Shown one piece after another: positions 9,430-22,843 of a DNA stretch of 64,000 bases; the stretch's first letter is position 1, and every line of letters begins with the position of its first letter. Under the pieces are notes generated by a model. The model was not told the DNA's origin and did no database searches. It saw only the letters and a program-made list of their open reading frames with translations. Position numbers and translations under genes: made by a program. Location: positions 161,454 through 225,453 of the forward strand of contig VSDK01018980.1 of NCBI GenBank assembly GCA_009767595.1, given 5' to 3'. The stretch comes from Symbiodinium kawagutii (Eukaryota; Sar; Dinophyceae; Suessiales; Symbiodiniaceae).

Positions 9430-11140
9430 GGCCAGCGCCAGAATGGGAGCGCCGCTACGGACGACATGCGTTGCTTCGCAGCTTCGCAGCAGCCAACCAT
9501 TTTTGTTCCAAGCGTAGTAAGGTCGTAGCAATACCAAGGTGCGGCTCTGTGGCTTGTTGACAACCTGTTGCGAGCTAATCAACCAAGAAGATTATGCAGG
9601 TGCAAAAATTATTATGTGGACACGCGTGAAAAATGCTTGGCAGGATGCAAATGAAGAGGATGCAGATGAAGAAAGAGAGGAGTCGACCCAGCTGCAGTTG
9701 TTTGCCGTTGGGATCCCTTGGGCGTGTGCATGGGGAGACCTGACCGAACATGGCTAGCCGAGGCAAGGTGGCTTGGCACTGATCCATCGAAGCTTGAAAA
9801 ACTTTCAAATGCACCTGCTCACGGCCAAAGATCCTGAAAGCAATAGGAAAATGGGTCAAGCAGTTAACCAACCAATTTCATGGCTTATAATAACCATCCA
9901 ATATAGGGAAATCTGGAGGAAAAAAAATCCCTACATGAACTGAGAGCAAGCCATCCTGGAATATCAACACCTCGCTTGGTTTTGGCAACCAGACCCACAA
10001 CCCCAGACCAGTGCTAGCAGAGGAATGGCTACATGCCTGTGGTTAGGGTTGGTTCATGTTGGTTCTACCAAGTGGCCAGGTTGGCAGGTGAAGATGGCAT
10101 TGCAGTAGAGGAAGCTCAGCCGCATCGTTTCGGTGTTGGATTTCCAGCAGCTTTGCCACCGAGTCGGTTGTTTTAAATCTGAAGGTTGTGTCGTGTCGAG
10201 CCATGCCTATCTGAACACCCTTACTTTCAGTTGATTGTAGTGGCATATGTTGGCATGCAACCTGACATGTTTGACGGATTATTGATATACTAATTTTCAG
10301 CGTTGAGGCTACATGAATATATGGTTTATTGATAAACTCAATGCCAAGTATCTATATCTCGCTAGGGGATCATTGATGTTGATTGCCACATGTTGCCACC
10401 AATTACACATCAGTCTAGAGACAACTACACATCAGTCTGGGGCGAGAGTTATACAGATTATGCAACTAGATATTGTCAGTTTCCCCTATCATTACATTAT
10501 GGCCTTACTTGGACTACTGGATGCGGCCGTTCGTTTTGGTTCTGTTCCTACGAAGTCCTGGTAATGGAATGACAAGAGGATGGGCTTCTTGACTGAAAAC
10601 CAATTAGCTTTGTCTGGAATAGACTCCGAGTCCACTAATTCTTGGCACTACTATTGTCCTCGTATAGACAGAACGACGAACTGGCTTGAAACATCGTGGG
10701 CAAGATCCATCCTGTACGCTGGAAGATGCTCAAATGGAATACGGTTTTCTAGTATCTGGTGGTACCCTTCAGAACAGATGTAGACAGTCATGGTGGTGCC
10801 CCCAAACCATCATAGGTCATGACCGCAGTAGCGAAGCTGAGCTCAGGTGGCTCCCCAGGAAAGCACCGAGCATGGTGAGGCGCGCCAGCTGTTGGTTCAT
10901 TCTCTGATCCGTTTACCGTGGTCCGATCCTGTCATCAAAGGCTCACTACGAGGTGCAGTGACGAAAAATCATATCTTGCAGAATTTTTCAGTTTTCGTAG
11001 TGATTTTTATCATGAGCAAACATCTTGTCATATATTGTCCTGTAGCCCCGTGCCAAGCAATCTTTGAATCATGGGGAAAAACCACCCATCAGATGGTGTA
11101 GGGTTCCACGGCACGGCCACTGCTGCGCAGCATCTCTGCT
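9430..11140. other. No gene supported
   Basis: AT-balanced sequence with short overlapping ORFs. Positions 9850-9910 hold a fragment related to family A (GGGTCAAGCAGTTAACC). No splice-bounded exon was convincing. Confidence 0.4.
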
Positions 11141-11142
11141 AG

Positions 11143-11226
11143 GCTGCTGAGGAGCCGACTGGCGAGGCCGATGCTACCAGGAGCCAGCGGGACCGTGACC
11201 ATTACAGAGCGGTAGCGCCCAACGAG
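11143..11226 (+). CDS. Putative internal exon with consensus donor
   Basis: 84 bp between TCTGCTAG and GAG|GTAAGT, 28 codons, phase 0 at both ends: AAEEPTGEADATRSQRDRDH then YRAVAPNE. The donor is the best-matched in this half of the window. Hydrophilic, no recognised domain. A minus-strand frame across the island is open too but has no AG at a suitable place. Confidence 0.45.
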
Positions 11227-13137
11227 GTAAGTTGATTTTTAGTGTGTAACCAGGATAGCTTTGATGTACGGTAGACAGATCAAATATGAACTTTGCTAAA
11301 GGGTTTATCTGATTCATTCGTCCTTTCAAGACTAGGGAATATTGCGGGGTGCCCCTCTCTGCAGAGTACATTCGCATGTTAAATCGCTTATACCTGGGTA
11401 TGGTCTGGTTGTACACTGACACCAACATGGGTGTTGTCGTGTCATGTCTGTAATTCATGGGGATGAGAATTGGAGGAATGAAACTGACAGGCGAGGGTGC
11501 GGAACGAGATGCGAAATAGGACTCGAAGTGGCACCAGATGATGCGAAATAATGCCCGCCAGGGGGTAGAAATTTCGCGCGCACACGACAGTCGTTGTAGC
11601 TACGACACTCACCACCAGGTGCAGCTACAGGAGCAAGATCGGCAACGATAGCGTTAGGCGCAACAAAGTCCGCAACAGCGAGAAGAGGGAGACGAAGGAG
11701 TAGAATAAGAGGAAGAAGAATAGATAGGATAGCAGAAGTAAAGATCAGAAAAATGTCATAACCGTAGTAATAACCCATAATTCATAGAAGAACAAAACAT
11801 GGTCCAACTGAACCCTGCTGTCTCCAATGGTGCTGCTGGTTATTGTGGCCAGGAGAAGATCGGTGACCTGGGCACCGCAGCTGCAGATCATCCATCCATC
11901 AGTGGTGGTGGGTGTTGATAGATTCATAGCTGCCAACGTTAATGATGGTTGTAGGAATGGTTATAACATGATGATGTATATAAAAGGTTGTGATCAACTA
12001 GTGGTTAATGATAGATGTTAATGATTATCTAGATAGATGTTATCGATGGATGAAAATGATAGATGTAAATGATAGGTGTTAATGATGGATGTTAATGAAG
12101 CCATCCATTAATAGTGGTGTTAATGATAGATTATATGCATGATAGATTTTATGCTTATAGCAACAAACCATCTATCATCTATAAACCAACCAGTTGGTTG
12201 CAAACAGTGATGTTCATTGTTCATCAACTCTCAATGATCAGCTGTTGCCCGGCCATTGACCAACTATGACTATCCAAGTCGTAGTACTGTAACCAGCTGC
12301 CAATTGCTAATGCGAATTGCTGCGAATGCGGCGAGTGGCACTGTCAAAGACAATATGAGAGCACAATCATGACAGTGATAATTACGACGAATTCAAGCAA
12401 TAGCAATATCTCAATAAATGGCAAGTATCAATGACGATCATATTGACAAGCACCTATGATAGCATCGGCAACAACCATATAGCAACCAGTGACTAACGAT
12501 AGAGGTTCGTGATGATAACAACTGCTTGACCACTGAACGTTTGTTCGCAAAACGGTAGCCAACACTCCACGACAGATCTCGCTGAAACCATTCTGAAATT
12601 GTAACAGCCTTGACCAAACCTATCTCCGCCAGATGTAGCAAATGCCTGGAGGTCAAAACCCTGTACCCTTGGTGAAGATAGCAACAATGAACCCATAGCC
12701 ACACATAGCCGCCACATGTCTTTGATTTGGACAGATAGCGCCAAGATATGTGACCTTGATATTTGGAGAACTCCACCGATTGGATCAAGCAATCATGCAA
12801 ATTTCAAACTTGATTGGGACTCCCATTGCTTTCGGACGAGCTGTGACTACTGTATTCACTGGCATACCCAGAGTCCATATCCGCTCGTATCACGCAGAGT
12901 TGCGCAAAATTCATTGGAGAGTCCCTGATATTGGTATGTAACTACCCGCGTCACAGATACCATCTGCATTTTCAGTGCGGAGCCATCTGATTCTGAGATC
13001 TGCTTCTGTTAACGAGCAAGGTCCCTTTTGTTGCAAACCCTGTCTGTTGGAATGCCGGTGAGTAGTTTCTATGGCAACCATGATGGGGTTGGATTGTGTC
13101 CACCAGTCCCAGTTGGATCACGCCATGCACCGCCCAG
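11227..13137. other. Mostly non-coding
   Basis: GC patch at 11815-11890 has a possible plus-strand exon after GGCCAG (EKIGDLGTAAADHPS). Positions 12020-12130 are AATGATAGATG-type low complexity. Positions 12640-12700 resemble part of family A (GGTCAAAACCCTGTACCC). No other support. Confidence 0.35.
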
Positions 13138-13242
13138 GACCAAACGTCACCTGTGACAGTCCCTGTGACGCCCAATGCTGAAGTCAAGAAGACGAGTCGA
13201 CGGCGGCTGCACCCCAAACGCCGGAGAGCATCTGTTGGGTGA
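13138..13242 (+). CDS. Putative exon, basic C-terminus
   Basis: After ACCGCCCAG the frame reads DQTSPVTVPVTPNAEVKKTS then RRRLHPKRRRASVG and TGA at 13240-13242; a GG|GTGACC donor just before the stop is an alternative. The basic cluster could be a nuclear-localisation type segment. The minus strand is also open across this island. Confidence 0.4.
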   Translation, partial: DQTSPVTVPVTPNAEVKKTSRRRLHPKRRRASVG

Positions 13243-14614
13243 CCCAGCGCTGAAACGGAGCATGGCAAATGGTTGGAGATGGTTACACCTGGCCATGGTT
13301 AATGATGGTTGTTGGTATCCGTGGTAAGTGGGGATTTTTAATGGTTGTTTACATGGTTGTGAATGGTGGTTAATGATTGTTAATGACTGTCAATGGTTGA
13401 TGATGGTTGATGATTGTTCTTAATGGTTGTTGATGGTTGATGAGTGTTGTTGCTCGGTCAATGGTTGGTCAATGTTTGTTAGCATCCAACAATAACCCTG
13501 TATCGAAATCAATTGAATGGCATGCACCGGCAACGCCAAGTATCATCTTTGGTGGAAGCAACGCAGATGGAGATTGTTTTGAGTGTCGGTGGGATATTTT
13601 GCGACCACGGCATGAAACAGCAGATATTTTGGTTTCAAAGATGTGATATTTTCGATATTTTGGATGATTGAATTATTGGTTGATATTGCTTGCTATGAAC
13701 CAGCATCTCCTTCAAGATTACAATCTTCTTGATTCTACCTGGGAGTGCAAAGATTTGGTCCCTGGAATCTGGGGCTACTGTGAAGAGGACACTCTGGCCA
13801 GCTATTTGTTAACCTCGCGGGCTCAGGTGACCTCTCTTTTTCTTTGGGAAAGGGGGGTTGTTGCAGCAGTTGATTTGGAGCTACAGGAAACAACTAGACA
13901 TAGTTTTCCAGGTTAGCCTTAACGCGTTAACATCCTTGATTGGAATCTACCATTGATAAGCCTGTGAACTCGAAATATGGCTTTGCAACCTGCAAATATG
14001 TGGACTTACACCTGAAGCACGGATGTAATATGTGGTCTTGGAGTATTGTGGACCCCCAGGAATTATCCTCAACTCACATCCGCATTTGCACAGCGCACAT
14101 GATCCATTACAGTATAGATTTGCTACACAAGTAGAAGTATCAACAAGCCATACAAAGTCGACCCACAAGATTCGGCAGAACCTCGGAGAGCAACCAGCAA
14201 AGTGTACCACCTGCTGGTTGATCCATCGAGAGCTTTTACCCCCATTTTAAGAACCACCCATATGAACACAGTGTTCGGAGGGAATCCAGATTGCCATGCC
14301 AAAGGGTAGGACAGCAATTTTGGTGGTACTCTGAGAGTTCAGCTAGGTCGCCTGAGAAAGCCAATGTTCCTAGTCGGCCAATACTGGTAGTTCAACATGG
14401 CTTAAACATGGCTTCGTTACTGGTGGTGAGTGTTAATGTCGGGTAGAACAATATTGCAGAGTCAAGCAATTCTGGTCCTGTGATTTCAGTCCATGCTGCG
14501 TACCCATATCACTTATCCCCCCATGGCAATCAACCACAACTACAACAAGAGCTGAGTTATGGCTGCCCATGCAACCTGTAAATGGTGCGCGTCGGCCTTG
14601 GGTTTCTTCTGTAG
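13243..14614. other. Low-complexity TGGTTGATGATGG-type DNA, no gene
   Basis: Positions 13280-13480 are dense in AATGGTTG/TGATGGTTG motifs. The rest has only short, unsupported ORFs; 14237-14262 resembles a family B right end. Confidence 0.4.
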
Positions 14615-14681
14615 GTCCCTCCGCCGGAGCTGGCTGAGAGGATGGTTGTGGGGTACGGGAGAGAAGTTGCGGCTGTGCAGG
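14615..14681 (+). CDS. Putative 67-bp internal exon
   Basis: The acceptor GGTTTCTTCTGTAG is preceded by pyrimidines; the donor is CAGG|GTTAGT. The frame reads VPPPELAERMVVGYGREVAA then VQ. It is the only open frame with this texture. Same strand as the exons at 11143, 13138 and 16412, possibly one gene. Confidence 0.45.
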
Positions 14682-14968
14682 GTTAGTATAATTTGGATAC
14701 AATAGTTAAGCACTACTAACCATGGTTTCTAATGATCAATAGTGGTTGCTAACGGTTAAATTTGATCATTTGGATTTGAACATACGAGCTTTACACGTTT
14801 TTGTATGCCTAGGTTCAATGCAGATATACTTTCATAATCATCAATATATAGGTGAATATTCTAAGATACTATACATGTACTTCGTACATCTTTGTACTTT
14901 TATACATTTATGTTCATGCCTCACACCTACGTAGATCTGCAGGTGTACATGCGAAACAAACCAAAACG

Positions 14969-15036
14969 ATTGCTGAATATCTGCCAATTGGTAGTTTTTG
15001 AAATGCGGGGTGTTTTTTGGCAGATATTCAGCAATT
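14969..15036. repeat. Hairpin with perfect 19-bp arms
   Basis: ATTGCTGAATATCTGCCAA at 14969-14987 is repeated inverted at 15018-15036 around a 30-base loop. It may be a short foldback element. Confidence 0.7.
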
Positions 15037-15183
15037 GGTAGTTCTTTTCTAAAAAAACTATCAACCATTGGCTGTTGGCCCAGTTGGCACACCCCTGAGA
15101 TTGTGACAAAGTCAGTGAACTTGATCCACACTGAGGGACAATCGTCGCCTCATGCGATTATGAAACATCAGTGAACCAAGTTG

Positions 15184-15288
15184 GGGGGTTCTCAAAATAG
15201 GGGACCCTCAAAAACGTTTGGATACGTTTGGTTTATTGTATAAATGGTGAATACACTGGATGCTTTGGCGGTCCCCTAGTGCGAGAAT
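15184..15288. mobile_element. Inverted-repeat element family B, diverged copy
   Basis: Left GGGGTTCTCAAAATAGGGGA, core ACGTTTGGTTTATTGTATAAATGG, right GGCGGTCCCCTAGTGCGAGAA. The same plan as 45411-45512 with more divergence. Confidence 0.5.
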
Positions 15289-15570
15289 AAGAGAGGTGCA
15301 GGAGCAACCAATTATGAAGGTAATAATGCTGAGACCATAAACTTTTTTGCGTGGAATCTAACCCGTTGATGGGATCAGAGTGATCCTACGTGATTGCAAC
15401 AGTGGAGCCCTCCAGTCAGACGAAGTACAAACCCCAGCAAAACACAATTTTTGGGAAGCTGAGGGGTAGTTGTTACGCCGGATGAAATAGATGACGATTT
15501 CCCTGCCAAGCACTCTGTATGTCATGGGATCACATGATTCTGTATAGTTCAGATGATGATACACCATTGC

Positions 15571-15782
<212 letters not shown>

Positions 15783-16007
15783 AATAATCAACCATCAACC
15801 ATCAATCGCCAGTTTTCAATGACCCATCATGTATCATCAATCAACAGTCATCAAATCATCAGTGCCATCATCATCGTCATGATCCATCATCGAACATGTC
15901 TCATCAATCACCAATCATCAAGCACTTATCATCCATCATCAATCATGAATAGTCAATCGCTAATCATCAATATCAATCATTCAGCATTGATCATCCATCA
16001 TCAATCA

Positions 16008-16106
16008 TTAATCATCATCATCACCATCATCATCACCATCATCATCATCATTATCATCATCATCGTCATCGTCATCGTCATCGTCATCATGATCGTCATC
16101 ATCATC

Positions 16107-16138
<32 letters not shown>

Positions 16139-16149
16139 CATCGTCGTCG

Positions 16150-16193
<44 letters not shown>

Positions 16194-16237
16194 ATGATCG
16201 TCATCATCATCATCATCATCATCACCATCATCAACAG

Positions 16238-16272
<35 letters not shown>

Positions 16273-16291
16273 GAATCATCATCATCATCGG

Positions 16292-16338
<47 letters not shown>

Positions 16339-16355
16339 CAATCATCATCACCATC

Positions 16356-16387
<32 letters not shown>

Positions 16388-16411
16388 CATCACCATCATC
16401 ATCATCAGTAG
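16008..16411 (+). repeat. ATC triplet microsatellite directly before a terminal exon
   Basis: Imperfect (ATC)n with CGT and CAC interruptions, ending ATCATCAGTAG, which can serve as the acceptor for the exon at 16412. Confidence 0.95.
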
Positions 16412-16547
16412 CTGTTTGTACCCCTTTGTTGCTCATGCCTTGGCCTCACTTGGGGCTGCCATCCGAAGGATGGAGGAAGCTGAGGAAGCTCCGGAGCAGC
16501 CGCCCCAGAGCTTTTGGTCTGAGAGTGACTCCGAAGCGGTCCCGTGA
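16412..16547 (+). CDS. Putative terminal exon with acidic C-terminus
   Basis: After CAGTAG the frame reads LYPFVAHALASLGAAIRRME, then EAEEAPEQPPQSFWSESDSE, AVP and TGA at 16545-16547. Amphipathic helix, then an acidic Pro-rich tail. Likely the end of a plus-strand gene; downstream GC-rich sequence to the N gap would be 3' UTR. No family is recognised. Confidence 0.5.
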
Positions 16548-17640
16548 GCCATGCAAGTCCCGGGTCCCACCTGGGAACAGCAGCACCAAGAACTGGCCCT
16601 GCCTTGGGGAATGCACAGATTTGACAGCAGGNNNNNNNNNNAATGATTGATGTCAATGATTCATGCTATTCTGTACATTGTCATGTGTATAGGTTGATAG
16701 ATGAAGTCATAAATAAGTAAACAAATACGTAAATGTATGTATAGATATTTACCTATACATGTACATGCAAGGATATCCACATGCACAAATACATATGTGA
16801 TATGCGAAGACCTATATGCATGTGAATGTGATTATCGTCTTGCTATGCAATCCAATGAATGCAATCCAATGTAATGGAATGTTGTGCAATGTAACTTTAT
16901 GGGCTCTAATGCAACGGAATGCATGCATGGATGAACAACATCACCGGACAAAACAGACTGTTCTGCCAGGTCAGGTCATAGGTTGGGAAAAAAACTTCTT
17001 CGATGGGGGAAAAAAGAACCTGCCAACAAACAGACCCCAGTGGTTTCAATGGGAGACCTGAGAGTCACTGTTAAAGAGCAGACGGGATAGGCAGCCACAG
17101 GATGGTTAATAAGTGATGATTATATTTAAGTGGTTCATAAGGGTTGAATAAGAGTAATTGAAAACGATTAATGTTCAAACCATGGTTGATAATAATTAAA
17201 ACCATGGTTGAGAAGAGTTCATTAATGGTTGTAGTGGATGGTTGACGTTGATAATAGTTAACTATTATACATGCATGGTTTTTAGTTGATTGGGAACTCA
17301 GGATTAATTGTAGTGGATGGTTGACTATGAAAAAAATAACTGGCTGATAATGGTTAATAAACATCAGCCAATCATAGATGCTGAATAGCTAACGTATCAC
17401 CAGGAGGCACATGATATTCCCATGACATTTCTCATCTCTGGTGGCATGTCTGGTAGCATGGCGAATCTCCTTGGTGCTTTGCTACCGTAGCCGTGCTTTG
17501 CTAATGGCACTAGAGAGAAGCGTGCAATCTTCGGATCCCTGGCCTTGAGTCTTTAGATTTGGAACCCACCAATCATCCGGGAAGAAGCATTTATCATCTT
17601 CGAAGTATGCTAATGTATAACGATGGTGTAACAAGTTATG
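16548..17640. other. N gap and low-complexity DNA, no gene
   Basis: Gap at 16632-16641; 16680-16930 is TATATG/AATGCA-rich; 17100-17380 is dense in ATGGTTGA/TTAATAATG motifs. Confidence 0.5.
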
Positions 17641-19660
17641 CAACGATTGTATGACAACTATAACAACTACTCTACCACTTGCTGGTTCGTGGTTCCAAAG
17701 AGATCTTTTTTCAATTCAGATGAAGAATCAACGCTTGGTTCTTGGGATGGTTGAAACCAAGTGGATACGTAGAGAGCCAGCAATTTTCGGGCCGCAGACG
17801 GGTACAGCATTCCCATGTTTGTGGCCACTGCAGCCAGCAAGGGATCCGGGATGCTGCATGCTGCTCTCCTGGCGAGGATCCAAAGGATTTCCATCGCCAG
17901 AAGTTGTGGTTCGTCCATCTCGAAAGGGTTCTCCCAGATAATATTCAAAGAAGATCAGCCAGTGTAAATCACAAGGGAAAGCCATGCTTTCGCAATGTTT
18001 GACAGAGATCAATTCTGCCGAATGATACTTTGACCAGGGCTACAGTAGTACTGTTCAATAATGGTCAATGATGGTTGACAGTGGTTGATGTTTCTTGATG
18101 GTTTAATCGTTTGATGGAGTCTTGATCTTTATAGATGGTTCACATTTGATTGATGGTCCAAGATGGTTTATAGTTTAGCTGGACATTATGGTGGGCAGTG
18201 TCGCCGCATGAGGCCCAAATTGGAATCGATCCAGTGGATGGTCAGGGTTGTGATTGGAGTTTTTCAGGGTACGGATCTTTAAATGGGGTTGCCGGTACTA
18301 ATCAGTTGCGGACAAACCCAGTCTGACATTGAGTTTATGGATCTTGGGCGCGTCAAGATAGCTGAACTCAGATGAAGCACTGAAGAGATTTGTTGCACAG
18401 CTTGAATTTTAGCGTTGTTTCAGGCACCACAAGGGAAATGCCAAAATTATAGCGTTCACATACTTTCACATCGCAAGTGTCCAAGTGCTGTCTTCTTGGA
18501 GTTCGAGCTGGTACAGCCTGATCTGCTGCCGATGTACAGCAGACTCTGCAGCTGCGAACGAAAAGCTGCAAACTCTGGGAACTTGGTTGTTGACGATGGT
18601 GCAGTATCCCCAGTCAAGCAGAAACGGTGTTTTGAGGATGAATTCACCACTATCAGTGGAAAATTCACTCCTATCCACTGCATTCACCATTGGGCATTTG
18701 CCAGTATTGGCCACTGCTAATCCCTTCCCTCTCACTACAATCACCGACCAGTTTATTTGTAATTATAGACTTCAACGGCCATTGCAATCTTTTGCATGAG
18801 CTGGAACCACCGAGCATCATGAGGGGCGATAGTCAGAATTGGTGGTGCTCAGTGGTGCTTGATGAGCCTGGATTTATAACCCCGAACTTTGTTTTGAACA
18901 ACTCTGGGCAATAGCACAATATCTTGTTGTTTGAAACAATTGTATATCTTAGTCCGAGCAGTTTTTAGATGCTTTTTGCAAAGTGGGGGGTTCCTTCAAG
19001 TGCTGATCTTCCTGCAAGCAATACCCACTTAGACACATAACTTATAACTAACAAAACTGACAAGCTATTTGGCTTATATAAGTCAGTAGCTAATCGGGTT
19101 AAAGCTACAGAGATCAGTTTCGATTTGCGGAGCCAAGGCGACTGCTGAGTGCTCTCCAACTGGGCCAGCAATGAGTGGTTTACCAGTCAGTGGATGGTTT
19201 AACAATGATGTATTTATATCGCTTGATGACCGTCAATGATGGTTAGCCATGTTTGATGACCGTTCCGGGCTGAGAAGTGTTGAATGTTTGATGCGACCCG
19301 CTTTTTTTGCTGTGCTTTATGATGGGATTTTTCGGGAAAGCCAGCACATGAAGCAGGTGCTTCCATGACATTGAACAAGGAGCTTGTGTCTCGTTGGCTA
19401 ACTTGACGACATTTCCGTGCAGCTGTTTAGGACCAACTCAGGATCCATCTGAAACTGGCTTCGTTCCATGCCTGAATGTCATGGGACGATTGAGATCCCG
19501 GGCGTGTCCCGGTTCCAGTTGCCTGAGACTCAATGGCATTCACCGCTGCGACTCGGCTGCACCGAGGATTCAACAAGGACATCGGTGAGGGTGGCCCCAT
19601 CCTGTACTGCTGAGCATATGCAGGACCGTTGGTGGTTTGATTTTCCCCAATGACTTGGGG
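17641..19660. other. Three exon-like islands of unresolved strand
   Basis: At 17667-17948, 18466-18744 and 19427-19653 both strands have protein-like open frames, for example minus EPQLLAMEILWILARRAACS versus plus GSGMLHAALLARIQRISIAR in the first, and plus FLEFELVQPDLLPMYSRLCS in the second. Splice sites do not decide between them. They are probably exons or decayed exons; no function can be given. Confidence 0.35.
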
Positions 19661-20930
19661 ATGGTTGCTTAGCTCATATTTTTGGGATGGCGGAACCAAA
19701 CCGCCAACCAGTATACAAAGGACACAATTTCCATGGACTGTCCCACACAAGTGATGGATTTAGCTTGATACATCTTGATATATTGAATGTCTGAGGGCCC
19801 AACATTGGGGCTACTTGCATCAGGGGGAATGGGGACTTGACGACTGTATCTCTGCGGTGAATTTGAGCAGCCGGGATGTTTGGTTGCGAAGCATCCGAGG
19901 CCTGTCATGCCCAGAGGTCACGTCTCGTCCCAGATTCATCTTTCTCCATGACTGAGGTGAATCAATTTAGGAAAATTGGCATGGCCACAACGTACAAAGT
20001 GCACTTGTAGCAATCGGTGCATACAAACCACTGTGAGTCTTCATGTTTGGCATGTACATCAGTGGTACAGGGTGGACCTCCCCATACCCAAGCAATTTTG
20101 GGTGAATATTTGGGATGGTCCGAGCTCGGTCATAATGGCGCGGCTGCCAGTACAAGGAGCAATAAGCCCACCTACCTGACCCGCAGAGATTTTGATCTCT
20201 TTTCTGGTTGCAAGGGTGGTGGACCAGTGCATCGGGAGGGAAGTTCCATCGCTCTCCGGCTCTGTCAAGGCTTAGTTTGGTTTGTTCTTTGCACCGCCAG
20301 AGCACAGTACTGTGCTTATGTGCCCCAGCTGCGATGCCTACCTGGTTGCTGGCCATGGTCGAAGTGAGAGTAGAGGTGCCTAGTGGTTAGCGTGGCACAA
20401 ATGCAGCTGCTTTTGGTTCCAGATATTCACAACCTCGCCAAATGAAGGGTATCTCCGATCATTTTGTTTGGGTACATCATGGGTTTACTTTTGCCCACTT
20501 GGTTTCTTCACAGGGTCATGTTGAAGTGGCCAAGGGAAGTGCTGATGATTCCCGCTGGATGATCAGGTTCAAGGAATGGAAGGTCCAAGCCAAGCTTTCT
20601 CAAGATGGGAACCCTGGCCATCTAAGTATGGTTCATCTTGTGAAAGCTATCGACTTGGAGTTTCAAGAAAACCTCCGAACATTTGGAGTTTACCGGTAAA
20701 TCCAGCTGGTCAGCACGTCCTGCGGTTCGCAGCTGTTTTACAAGCTCGATTGGTGGTGATTTATCTTCAGCAGAAAGCCGTTGGAATGGAGAAATCCGTG
20801 GGGCTGGATTTTCTTCTGTTTGGACATTTCCAAGAAATGAAGTCATCTGATTTGTGGTTGTTGATTATGATCTGCGAAACGAAAGCGGTCTTTATCACCG
20901 TTGTTCTTGCTAGTTGCGTTTAGACAGCCA
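19661..20930. other. Short overlapping ORFs, no gene supported
   Basis: ORFs of 67-129 codons occur on both strands around 19967-20367 and 20442-20923. None has recognisable motifs, and frames overlap without a clear winner. Confidence 0.3.
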
Positions 20931-20932
20931 GC

Positions 20933-21352
20933 TTGCTGAATTTCATCAAGATTGCACCAGGTGGCTCCCTTACTAGCTGGTTGCTGGTTACCAACCAGCT
21001 GCTTAATGGTGGTTCGCCAATGAATACATTAATTGATTCTATCTTTTCCTTGGATTTCGGCACGCAACTTGATTGCCTCATGATGCAGAGTCAACATGAT
21101 GCGGACCAGTCAAGATCATATCAGCATGGCCTCCCAGTGGCCCCACCCCAGATGGTTCAATCAGTTGCAGCCCCATTGGGTTCCCAGCTGTTGGTGCTGG
21201 TAGCTGGGGTTCAGGTACCTTCTGGCACTGATTCGTCCTCGAAAACCTGGCGGATGGATGGCGGTATCCTCATCCACGAGCTCTCAAGGGACTCGTGCAA
21301 CTGGGTAGCACTGCTGGCGCGTGACGAGTTGATCTGGGGGATCAGCAGATGA
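20933..21352 (+). CDS. Unrecognised ORF, 139 codons, possibly an exon
   Basis: The C-terminal two thirds are protein-like (QSVAAPLGSQLLVLVAGVQV ... ILIHELSRDSCNWVALLARD) up to TGA. A GTTCAG|GTACCT donor lies inside at about 21215, so it may be one exon plus read-through. No family is recognised. Confidence 0.3.
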   Translation: MLNFIKIAPGGSLTSWLLVTNQLLNGGSPMNTLIDSIFSLDFGTQLDCLMMQSQHDADQSRSYQHGLPVAPPQMVQSVAAPLGSQLLVLVAGVQVPSGTDSSSKTWRMDGGILIHELSRDSCNWVALLARDELIWGISR

Positions 21353-22540
21353 GCGCAAAGCTCATGAGTTAGATCCAGCGAGGAGTAGGGTGAACTGATA
21401 TTAGTTTGAGTAAATCATCAGCTATTGTGAGTGACACCTAGATCTGCCATTGATGATTGTGGCTCATTACTCATCATTGATCCATGATTACCGAATACAA
21501 ATCAGTATCAGTCGGTTACAAAACATTTTTGACAGCTGGATCAATGGTTGGAGCTAGACCTTTGTGGAAGGTGGATTGGGAATCTTCGAGATTGCGGGTC
21601 TTCCGTGACCACCAAGCTAGTTTGATGACCACAGCCCTGGCAGAGATTCTCCATGATCAACTTGTTGGGTACAGCATGGCACTCCCAGATGAGTAGTTTG
21701 GCAACACGGCACTCCTTTTGAGCGATAGAAAAACAAGCGCTTGACCATTAATTGACTATCAGCAAAAATGAAAAATAGTGCCTCATGATGGTTGACAGTT
21801 GTTAATACTGGACAGGGGCACCAGCTTTGTGGTTTCGGACACGTCCATCGCTGACATGAAGCAATTTGGTGGTAGCATTTTTTGGATTTTTGTATTTGTT
21901 TTCCAGGCCTATTGCGTCCAACCTGGCAACAAAGTAGCATTGGTTACATGCTCACGAGCATTGGTTCTAAGATGTCATTAAGATCATTGGAAGCCTTGGG
22001 GTTTGGGTCAGGACGATATCCATGATGTTGCACTCGTTTATTGCTTGTTGACTCGTTGATAAACTCAGTAACCTGTGAGCAAAAAATCACTTAGTGCTTT
22101 TTAATCCACATTGACTATGCCGCTATGCAGCTAACATGCCCACTGGTCAATGTGGGTGATTCTACCCAAGGTTTGCGCATTTGGGCCCAGAATCCGGGGC
22201 TTTGACGAAACCTCATACTTTGTAGGGTCGAATCTTTCCCGCCCCTATTGCTGGCTATTATCCCCTCGGCTATGACAAACCAGGATCAAAACACGCTTCA
22301 GCATCATTGACCATCATTAAGCACCACTAACCACTACAATCTATGATTCAACATTCGGTTAACCAGTATAAAGCATCATTAGCCACAATTGTGATCAATT
22401 ATGGCAAGTCTGTCAATTATTTCACTATATTCATCATTAAAAAACGTTGAGCTGCGATTTAACCATCATTAACCCCGATTGACCATCATTAACCATGATT
22501 AAACACTACTAATCATTGCGGATTCACAACATAGTTCATG
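21353..22540. other. No gene supported
   Basis: AT-rich; from 22280 on it is dense in ACCATCATTAACCACTA-type repeats. Confidence 0.4.
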
Positions 22541-22548
22541 GGCTAAGC

Positions 22549-22594
22549 ATGAGCACCAGCACCAGCAGCAGCACCACCACCACCACCATCAGTT
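22549..22594 (+). CDS. Small Ser/Thr-rich segment, plus strand
   Basis: ATG followed by STSTSSSTTTTTIS. Same composition as the large Ser/Thr ORF; may be a mini-exon or just an AGC/ACC repeat. Confidence 0.3.
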
Positions 22595-22843
22595 TTCATT
22601 TGACACAATTGGCCACTATTGAACACTATTAACTAATGTAAATCACGAGTAACCACTATTGAACACTAGAAGCTAATGTAAACCACGATGTGTTCAAAGT
22701 AAACCACTATTGGTGCTTAACGTTCATAGCTAACCACTATTCACCATGATGAGCAACTACTGGGCACCAATGAACACTACGAACTAACATGAACCGCATA
22801 TCCACCATGAACCATTCGCCAGAGCTGCTTCAAGCTGCTTGAG

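Noticed and set aside
17651-19750. Confident gene models for the islands at 17.7, 18.5 and 19.5 kb
   Set aside because: Mirror frames on both strands are equally protein-like and splice signals do not discriminate, so no CDS is called.
19967-20367. ORFs of 116 and 129 codons on opposite strands
   Set aside because: They overlap, show no motifs, and have ordinary composition; chance ORFs cannot be excluded.
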